Source of the DNA: Mikania micrantha
Lineage: Eukaryota; Streptophyta; Magnoliopsida; Asterales; Asteraceae
DNA length: 64,000 nucleotides
Reading direction: 5' to 3'
Assembly (NCBI GenBank): GCA_009363875.1
Contig: CM018681.1
Coordinates: forward strand, 40,069,510-40,133,509
How positions within the stretch are numbered: the first letter of the stretch is position 1; the number at the start of each line of letters is the position of its first letter. The notes beneath the pieces were generated by a model that saw only the letters and a program-made list of their open reading frames with translations, was not told the DNA's origin and did no database searches. Shown in pieces: positions 48,062-56,116 of the stretch. The position numbers and the translations under genes are program-made.

Positions 48062-49950
48062 AACTCCCCCTTGGACCTAGTTCACTCCTTGGAAATGTCT
48101 TTCTTGAAATGTTTGTCGGAAATGGCTTTCCAATCAGCTCCAGCGCGTATCCTGAACACCATACATATACGAATGACTCTCATGAACTGTATGGCTTGTT
48201 CTATGTCGGCAACATCGAAGAACATCTCATGGAAGTACAGAATCTTGACATCACTGTGAGACAGATTGATCAACCACATCGGATCAAATAAATGTTCAGT
48301 CTCCCATTTCTTGTCTTTGCACATCACAATTACAGCCTCTCCAGTACGCCCGTCATAATACCACCATCGGAAGCCTTCCAAAACATCTTGACGCATCTTG
48401 TTTAACGGAATCTTCTTCATGACTTTAGGAGGAAGCCACTTCAGGATCACTTTATGCTTCCGAGATCCCCATATATATCTGGCAAGTAATATTTTTCAGG
48501 TTGCTGAGGCCTGAAGTTCACCCACCTCTTTCTATACTCACATTGCAGCTGTCTGGAGAACCAAGCTCACATCCCCGAGCCATCGCTGTATAACATCTTC
48601 AAGTGCGCAAGTTGATTGGCTTCGAATCCTCGCAGCATCTTGAAATCATGTGGATGCTTAAAATAATCAATTCCCTTTTCTCTCTTTACAACATAGCTTC
48701 CCAAGTCATGAAAGTATGCCCAGCTAAGAATCTGACCTCCATCCTTGTAGCCTTTGGTTCTATAGACTTTAGTGTGAGTTGCTGGCATCTTCACAGTACT
48801 CTCCTTCTTCAAAATTTCCCAATACGCTTTCCACTCTTCTTTCCTTTGTTGAATGTCATCGGCTGAAGACTTAGCACCACTAACTTGTTCTTCTACATAT
48901 CTGCTCAGTATCTCTTCAGTGGCTTGATAAAAGAGGTCAGTGAAAGTTTGTATATCGCCCTCAGTCGATGTATACTTTGCATTTTCCTCCTCTGTGATGT
49001 CCTCCAGGATAACTTCATCAACATCATCAAAATTTCTAGAGACGGCTCATTCAAAACCGGAGCTGAGGTGTCATCGATCACAACCTCGTCAGGATTCAAC
49101 CTGAACAGCTCGACAATCTGCTCTTTGGATAAGCAATGGATAATCTCCCCCTCCTCTTTATCATAGCCTCAGTTGAAGGATTATAATCAGCATCCCTCAT
49201 TTCCTCCATTCCAACTAGTGATCGGGGAGGAGTCATGTGACCAGGCTCCTTTACGAGCTCTTCTTCTCCTGATGATGACTCTGAAGATGTAGGCTGAGTA
49301 GCTTTTTTAGTTGTTCCTGTACGAGCTTGATCATGCTTTTTGTAGGACCAACTAGGAGCTCGGAAACAATCCGGTTCCAATGGATATCTGCCGGACAGCC
49401 TCTTGAATAGTGTGGAATCCTATTGCAGGGTTTTCCAATCGAAACCAGCAACAACCGTGGTGATCCGAAGGTAATGGATGAACGTTTGATGATTGATAGA
49501 ACACCACGGGTTGAGAATCGAACTTGGACAGCAAGAACCGCTCAAATCTTCTAGGGTTTGACACTGGAGTGCTCTGGAAAGAAACAGGGCTCGGGAAAGT
49601 TAAGTTGGAGAAAGTGTGAACTTGTATATATGGGTTGTCATCGTTCGGCCGAATGAGTGGCCGAAGCAACTCATTCGACGAATGACTTAGCCGAATGGAT
49701 AGGTCAAACGAATGAGTCATTCGTTCGCCTAAGTCATTCTGTAGGCGTTCATTTGGCCGAATGGCTTCCTTCCAAGAGCAATTTGCCCGAATGGGTCTAT
49801 AAGATATATTAACTCAACTTTAAACATAATCAAACATAATCAATGATAAACATTAAGAACACTATATAGAAAGACAACTTTCACTAATATCATAAACTTT
49901 ATACATAAGGATAATACAAAGTAGAACTTGGGACAGTTAATGCATCTACG
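48062..49950 (-). repeat. Array unit 4
   Basis: 1889 bp. It shares the TGA and one-base deletion of unit 3 and adds its own small deletion near 48462-48466. The LTR start is mutated (tacg instead of taca at 49947-49950). Confidence 0.88.
48082..49383 (-). pseudogene. Unit 4 post-pol ORF remnant
   Basis: Open C-terminal piece of 122 codons (48082-48450), frameshift at the small deletion near 48464, TGA at 48567-48569 (same codon as unit 3), YFHDLGSYVVKREKG piece at 48567-48812, one-base deletion in the acidic part near 49030, start region open at 49096-49380. Confidence 0.75.
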
Positions 49951-51758
49951 AACTCCCCCTTGGACCTACTTCACTCCTTGGAAATGTCTTTCTTGAAATG
50001 TTTGTCGGAAATGGTTTTCCAATCAGCTCCAGCATTTATCCTAAACACCATACATATACGAATGACTCTCATGAACTGCATGGCTTGTTCTATGTCGGCA
50101 ACATCGAAGAACATCTGATGGAAGTATAGAATCTTGACATCACTATGACACAGATATGTCAACCACATCGGATCAAATAAATGTTTAGTCTCCCATTTCT
50201 TGTCTTTGCACATCACAATTACAGCCTCTCCAGTACGCCCGTCATAAAACCACCATCGCAAGCCTTCCAAAAAGTCTTGACGCATCTTCCTCAACGGAAT
50301 CTTCTTCATGACTTTAGGAGGAAGCCACTTCAGGATCACTTTATGCTTCCGGGTATCTCTATCTATGTCTGGCAAGTAATATCTTTCAGTTTGCTGAGGC
50401 CTGAAGTTCACCCACCTCTTTCTATACTCATATTGTAGCTGTCTAGAGAACCAAGCTGATATTCCTGAGCCATCGTTGTATAACATCTTCAAGCGCGCAA
50501 GTTGATTGACATCGAATCCTCGCAGCGTCTTGAAATCATGTGGATGCTTGAAATAATCAATTCCCTTTTCTCTCTTTACAGCATAGCATCCCAATTCAAG
50601 AAAGTATGCCCAGCTAAGAATCTGAACTCCATCCTTGTAGCCTTTGGTCCTATAGACTTTAGTGTGAGTTGCTGGCATCTTCACAGTACTCTCCTTCTTC
50701 AAAGTTTCCCAATACGCTTTCCACTCTTCTTTCCTTTGTTGCATGTCATAAGCTGAAGCATTACCACCACTGACTTGTTCTTCTACATATCTGCTCAGTA
50801 TCTCTTCATCAACGTCATCAAAAATTGCTGGAGACGGCTCATCCAAAACGGGAGCTAAGGTGTCATCGATCACAACCTCGTCAGGATTCAACCTGAACAG
50901 CTCAGCAATCTGCTCTTTGGATAAGCAATGGATAATCTCCCCCTCCTCTTTATCGTAGCCTCAGGTGAAGGATTATAATCAGCATCCCTCATTTCCTCCA
51001 TTCCTGCTAGTGAACGGGGAGGAGTCAAGTGACCAGACTCATTTACGAACTCTTCTTCTCCTGATAATGACTCTGAAGATGTAGGCTGAGTAGCTTTTTT
51101 AGTTGTTCCTGCACGAGCTTGATCATACTCTTTGTAGGAGCAAGTAGGAGCTCGGAAACAAACTGGTTCCAATGGATATCTGCTCGACAGCCTCTGGAAT
51201 AGTGCGGAATCCTATTGTAGGGTTTTCCAATGAAAACCAAACACAACCGTGGTGATACGAAGGCAATGGATGAACATTTGATGCTTGATAGAACACCACG
51301 GGTTGAGAATCGATCTTGGACAGCAAGAACCGGTCAAATCTTCTAGGGTTTGACACTGGAGTGCTCTGGGAAGAAAGAGGGCTCGGGAAAGTTAAGTTTG
51401 AGAAAGTTTGAACTTATATATATAGGTTGTCATCATTCGGCCGAATGACTGGCCGAAGCAACTCATTCGGCGAATGACTCAGCCGAATGGACATGTCAAT
51501 CGAATGAGTCATTCGGCGAATGACTCATTCGTTCGCCTAAGTCATTCAGTAAGCGTTCATTCGGTCGAATGGCTTCATTCCTAGAGCCATTCGCCCGAAT
51601 GGGTGTACAAGATATATTAACTCAACTTTAAAAATAATTAAACATAATCAATGATAAACATTAAGAACACTATATATAAAGACAACTTTCATTAATATCA
51701 TAAACTTTATACATAAGGATAATACAAAGTAGAACTAGGGACATTTAATGTATCTACA
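49951..51758 (-). repeat. Array unit 5
   Basis: 1808 bp. An internal deletion of about 80 bp (join near 50805 at tctcttcatcaacgtc) removes part of the acidic region and is consistent with short repeats (cttca) at both sides in the sister units. It keeps the longest open frame of the array. Confidence 0.88.
49971..50891 (-). CDS. Unit 5 post-pol ORF, 306 codons open
   Basis: The only long uninterrupted frame in the array: MNPDEVVIDDTLAPVLDEPS, then an in-frame deletion to ILSRYVEEQVSGGNASAYD, QILSWAYFLELGCYAVKREK, YEYRKRWVNFRPQQTERYYL, WWFYDGRTGEAVIVMCKDKK and the end KKDISKE. The ATG is internal to the original ORF, so any product would lack the N-terminal region; upstream coding (LTR side, 50888-51172) is in another frame. 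No membrane span is evident. The C-terminal half corresponds to the YVVKR, YDKRT and LDPIW blocks of the Sirevirus 1 post-pol ORF. Whether it is expressed is unknown; the frame may simply be intact by chance. Confidence 0.55.
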   Translation of the reverse strand: MNPDEVVIDDTLAPVLDEPSPAIFDDVDEEILSRYVEEQVSGGNASAYDMQQRKEEWKAYWETLKKESTVKMPATHTKVYRTKGYKDGVQILSWAYFLELGCYAVKREKGIDYFKHPHDFKTLRGFDVNQLARLKMLYNDGSGISAWFSRQLQYEYRKRWVNFRPQQTERYYLPDIDRDTRKHKVILKWLPPKVMKKIPLRKMRQDFLEGLRWWFYDGRTGEAVIVMCKDKKWETKHLFDPMWLTYLCHSDVKILYFHQMFFDVADIEQAMQFMRVIRICMVFRINAGADWKTISDKHFKKDISKE

Positions 51759-53554
51759 AACTCCCCCTTGGACCTACTTCACTCCTTGGAAATGTCTTTC
51801 TTGTAATGTTTGTCGGAAATGGCTTTCCAATCAGCTCCAGCATGTATCCTGAACACCATACATATACGAATGACTCTCATGAACTGCATGGCTTGTTCTA
51901 TGTCGGCAACATCGACGAACATCTCATGGAAGTACAGAATCTTGACATCACTGTGAGTCAGATTGGTCAACAACATCGGATCAAATAAATGTTCAGTCTC
52001 CCATTTCTTGTCTTTGCACATCACAATTACAGCCTCTCTAGTACGCCCGTCATAATACCACCATCGGAAGCCTTCCAAAAAGTCTTGACCCATCTTCCTC
52101 AACGGAATCTTCTTCATGACTTTAGGAGGAAGCCACTTCAGGATCACTTTATGCTTCCGGGCATCTCCATCTATGTCTAGCAAGTAATATCTATTAGATT
52201 GTTGAGACCTGAAGTTCACCCACCTCTTTCTACACTCATATTGTAGCTGTCTGGAGAACCAAGCTGACATCCCCGAGCCATCGGTGTATAACGTCTTCAA
52301 GCACGGAAGTTGATTGACATCGAATCCTCTCAGCATCTTGAAATCATGTGGATGCTTGAAATAATCAATTCCCTTTTCTCTCTTTACAGCATAGCATCCC
52401 AAGTCATGAAAGTATGCCCAGCTAAGAATCTGAACTCCATCCTTGTAGCCTTTGGTCCTATAGACTTTAGTGTGTGTTGCTTGCATCTTCACAGTACTCT
52501 CCTTCTTCATGATTTCCCAATACGCTTTCCACTCTTCTTTCCTTTGTTGATTGTCATAAGCTGAAGACTAACCACCACTGACTTGTTCTTCTACATATCT
52601 GCTCAGTGTATCTTCAGTGGCTTGATCAAAGAGGTCAGTGAAAGTTGGTAGATCGCCCTCAGCCTATGTATACTTTGCAGGATTCAACCTGAACAGCTCG
52701 GCAATCTGCTCTTTGGAATAGCAATGGATAATCTACCCCTCCTCTTTATCGTGGCCTCGGGTGAAGGAGTATAATCAGTATCCCTCATTTCCTCCATTCC
52801 TGCTAGTGAGCGGGATTGAGTCAAGTGACCAGGCTCCTTTACGAGCTCTTCTTCTCCTGATGATGACTCTGAAGATGTAGGATGAGTAGCTTTTTCAGTT
52901 GTTCCTGCAGGAGCTTGATCATGCTCTTTTTAGGACCAAGTAGGAGCTCGGAAACAATCCGGTTCCAATGGATATCTGCTCGATACCCTCTCGAATAGTG
53001 CGAAATCCTATTGCAGGGTTTTCCAATCGAAACCTACAACAACCGTGGTGATCCGAAGGAAATGGATGAACGTCCGATGCTTGATCGAACACCACGGGTT
53101 GAGAATCAAACTTGGACAGCAAGGACCGCTCAAATCTTCTAGGGTTTGACACTGGAGTGCTCTGAGAAGAAAGATGGCTCGGGAAAGTTAAGTTTGAGAA
53201 AGTTTGAACTTATATATATAGGTTGTCATCACTCGGCCAAATGAGTGGCCCAAGCAACTCATTCGGCGAATGACTCTGCTGAATGGACAGGTCAATCGAA
53301 TGAGTCATTCGGCGAATGACACATTCGTTCGCCTAAGCCATTCTGTAAGCGTTCATTCAGCAGAATGGCTTCATTCCTAGAGCCATTCGCCCGAATGCAT
53401 CTATAAGATATATTAACTCAACTTTAAACATAATCAAACATAATCAATGATAAACATTAAGAGCACTATATAGAAAGAAAACTTTCATTAATATCATAAA
53501 CTTTATACATAAGGATAATTCAAAGTAGAACTTGGGACATCTAATGCATCTACA
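51759..53554 (-). repeat. Array unit 6
   Basis: 1796 bp. A deletion of about 100 bp (join near 52678-52682, tttgcaggattc) removes the acidic part up to the LNPDE region. The LTR U3 palindromes lie at 53235-53400. Confidence 0.88.
51779..52980 (-). pseudogene. Unit 6 post-pol ORF remnant
   Basis: Open for 243 codons (51779-52510), from KKESTVKMQATHTKVYRTKG through YYDGRTREAVIVMCKDKK to KKDISKE. A stop lies at about 52568-52570, upstream of this piece. The acidic region is deleted near 52680 and the start region near 52925-52980 has a stop in place of the Lys codon of SYKEHD. Confidence 0.75.
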
Positions 53555-54884
53555 AACTCCCCCTTGGACCTAGTTCACTCCTTGGAAATGTCTTCCTTGA
53601 AATGCTTGTCAAAAGTGGCTTTCCAATCAGCTCCAGCATGTATCCTGAACACCATACGTATACGAATGCTTCTCATGAAGTGCATGGCTTGTTCTATGTC
53701 GGCAACATCGAAGAACATCTGATGGAAGTACAGAATCTTGACATCACTATGAGTCAGATTGGTCAACCACATCGGATCAAATAAATGTTCAGTCTCCCAT
53801 TTCTTGTCTTTGCACATCACAATTATAGCCTCTCAAGTACGCCCATCATAATACCACCATCGGAAGCCTTCCAAAAAGTCTTGACGCATCTTCCTCAACA
53901 GAATCTTCTTCATGACTTTAGGAGGAAGCCACTTCAGGATCACTTCATGCTTCCGGGTATCTTCATCTATGTCTGGCAAGTAATATCTTTCAGGTTGCTG
54001 AGGCCTGAAGTTCACCCACCACTTTCTATACTCATATTAAAGCTATCTGGAGAACCGGGCTGACATCCCCGAGCCATCACTGTATAACATTTTCAAGCGC
54101 GCAAGTTGATTGACATCAAATCCTCGCAGCGTCTTGAAATCATGTGGATGCTTGAAATAATCAATTCCCTTTTCTCTCTTTACAGCATAGCATCCCAAGT
54201 CATGAAAGTATGCCCAGCTAAGAATCTGACCTCCAGCGTTGTAGTCTTTGGTCCTATAGACTTTAGTGTGAGTTGCTGGCATCTTCACAGTACTCTCCTT
54301 CTTCAAAGTTTCCCAATACGCTTTCCACTCTTCTTTCCTTTGTTGAATGTCATCACCTGAAGACTTACCACCACTGACTGTTTCTACTACATATCTGCTC
54401 AGTATCTCTTCAGTGGCATGATCAAAGAGGTCAGTGAAAGTTGGTAGATCGCCCTCAGCCGATGTATGCTTTGCATTTTTCTCCTCTGTGATGTCTTCCA
54501 GGATAACTTCATCACCATCATCAAAAATTTCTGCAGATGGCTCATCCAAATACCGGAGCTAAGGTGTCATCGATCACAACCACGTCAGGATTCAACCTGA
54601 ACAGCTCGGCAATCTGCTCTTTGGATAAGCAACGGATAATCTCCCCTTCCTCTTTATCGTAGCCACAGTTGAAGGATTATAATCAGCATCCCTCATTTCC
54701 TCCATTCCTGCTCGTGAGCGGGGAGGAGTCAAGTGACTTGGCTCCTTTACGAGCTCTTCTTCTCTTGATGATGACTCTGAAGATGTAGGCTGAGTAGCTT
54801 TTTCATTTGTTCCTGCAGGAGCTTGATCATCCTCTATGTATGACCAAGTAGGGGTTCAAAAACAATCCGGTTCCAATGGATATC
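53555..54884 (-). repeat. Array unit 7, interrupted by Sirevirus 2
   Basis: At least 1330 bp. It stops at 54884 within ccaatggatatc, a phrase that continues ctgctcg in the other units, so the Sirevirus LTR (TGTTAG) was inserted exactly there. The rest of the unit should reappear beyond the window after a copy of atatc. Confidence 0.88.
53575..54870 (-). pseudogene. Unit 7 post-pol ORF remnant
   Basis: The end piece is open for 81 codons (53575-53820). A stop near 53833 follows YYDGRT, and another lies at about 54038-54040. Upstream, 168 codons are open (54043-54549), covering the acidic part EEILSRYVVETVSGGKS and the YFHDLGCYAVKREKG block. An extra base near 54550 shifts the LDEPS frame, and the start region is degraded near 54850. 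Confidence 0.75.
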
Positions 54885-55365
54885 TGTTAGTACATGTTTG
54901 TAATTGTTTGCTATTCAAAAGTTGTATTTATTTTGATTTTGTATAAAGGTTCGGCTAGGTTTTGCCTAAGGTTCGTCTAACCCACAAACCTTAGCATTTT
55001 GGCGAACCTATTGGGTTGATAGTTTCGTCTAGCAAACCTAAGGGTTCGCTCAGCGAACCTTAGCATTCGGCTTGCAAAGCATAGGTTCGGCTAGCAGTAA
55101 AGGTTCGCTGGTTCCAGTTTCTATAAATAGCAGGTTTGCTTGTAGATCTAGTAGAACTTTGAACAGACTGTGAGAAACTCTCTGTATTTTCTCTGTGTGA
55201 GAATTTTGATCTTGTAATCATTTGTTGATAATACAAGAGGTATTTATTGAATTGCTTGTGTTCTTTTTATTCATACATATTGACTATGGATTCCGCACGT
55301 AGTTGATAGTTCGTAGGACTTCGTATTCGATCCTGATCGGTTTGACGATCTTCACCGAACCAGCA
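54885..55365 (+). repeat. 5' LTR of Sirevirus 2
   Basis: 481 bp, TGTTAGTAC to CCAGCA. It is shorter than the Sirevirus 1 LTRs, mainly because part of the GGTTCG cluster is missing. TATA box 55132-55139; ggattccgca at 55288-55297. Confidence 0.95.
55132..55139 (+). promoter_or_regulatory. TATA box of Sirevirus 2 5' LTR
   Basis: tataaata in the same position relative to the LTR end and motif cluster as in Sirevirus 1. Confidence 0.75.
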
Positions 55366-55366
55366 G

Positions 55367-55384
55367 TGGTATCAGAGCGTTTGG
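55367..55384 (+). promoter_or_regulatory. Primer-binding site of Sirevirus 2
   Basis: tggtatcagagcgtttgg begins one base after the LTR end; 12 bases match initiator-Met tRNA. Confidence 0.93.
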
Positions 55385-55614
55385 TGAGGTTCTACACTAC
55401 AATTTCAAAGAATTCAAGCAATTGAAGATTTGAAGACTTTTGATGGATCAAATTCTTTTTTCTTGATTGATTTTCTGGTGTTTTGAGACTGTTTTCATCA
55501 TCAATTGTTGTTGAATTACAATAATTGAAGTTTTGGAGGTGTTTTGGTTGAGATTTGGAAGGATATTTTGAAGTTTTGGAAGGTTTCCCGCTCAAAAATT
55601 TCAAAATCTGCGCT

Positions 55615-56110
55615 ACAGGTTCGTGGGACAAACCTGTGACTTGCTGAAGACAAAGATTCGTTGTTATTCTGGTTTTTCAGAGAGTTCATTTGATAGTTCG
55701 CTGAAGGTTCGGCAAAGGTTCGGCAATAGTTCGGTGAAGGTTCGGCAAAGATTTTGTCAAGGTTCGGCAAGTTTGGGTGATAGTTCGGCAGAGGTTCGCT
55801 GCTTACTGTCCATAGTTCGGCTGAGGGTTTGCTTGAACTAAAGGTTCGCCAGTTTCTTGGTTCGTCTGTGCAAAGGTTCGTGAGTTTCAAGGTTCGCTGC
55901 TCAAAGGTTCGCTGCTCAAAAGACAAATTTTGTCCATAGGTTCGGCTGAGGTTCGCCTGAAGGTTCGGATAAGACGAATTTTAGTCCATAGGTTCCGCTG
56001 AGGTTAGTCTGAAGGTTCAGCTAAGTCAAAATTTTGTCTGGAGGTTCGGCTAAGGTTCGTTTGAGGTTCGGCTAGTGGTATTTTGAAAAAGGTTCGCTGC
56101 TTACATTTCT
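55615..56110 (+). repeat. GGTTCG motif cluster in Sirevirus 2 leader
   Basis: About thirty copies of ggttcg / ggttcggc between PBS and gag, with the same higher-order phrase (taggttcggctgaggttcg, gacaaattttgtc) as in Sirevirus 1. Confidence 0.85.
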
Positions 56111-56116
56111 AAAATC

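Larger units (their letters stand above)
42435..54884 (-). repeat. Head-to-tail array of seven LTR + post-pol-ORF units
   Basis: Boundaries set at the LTR/polypurine junction ((t)acaaactccccc) fall at 42434, 44329, 46187, 48061, 49950, 51758 and 53554, giving periods of 1895, 1858, 1874, 1889, 1808 and 1796 bp, then an interrupted seventh unit. On the minus strand each unit reads LTR U3, TATA, R/U5, shortened post-pol ORF, purine tract, next LTR. I could find no initiator-Met PBS, gag or pol in the array. By eye the units are roughly 90-95% identical. All short units share the same internal join (a KRRGRLS phrase where unit A continues KRMKMMSRR), so one shortened template was amplified. Confidence 0.9.

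Noticed and set aside
42482..54360. Plus-strand open frames of 60-93 codons repeated in every array unit
   Set aside because: They are the complement of the conserved minus-strand post-pol ORF and recur only because the DNA is repeated.
42435..54884. Array of related open frames as a host tandem gene family
   Set aside because: Each unit contains an LTR start after a polypurine tract, and the protein aligns with the post-pol ORF of the full Sirevirus at 17137, so these are retroelement fragments.
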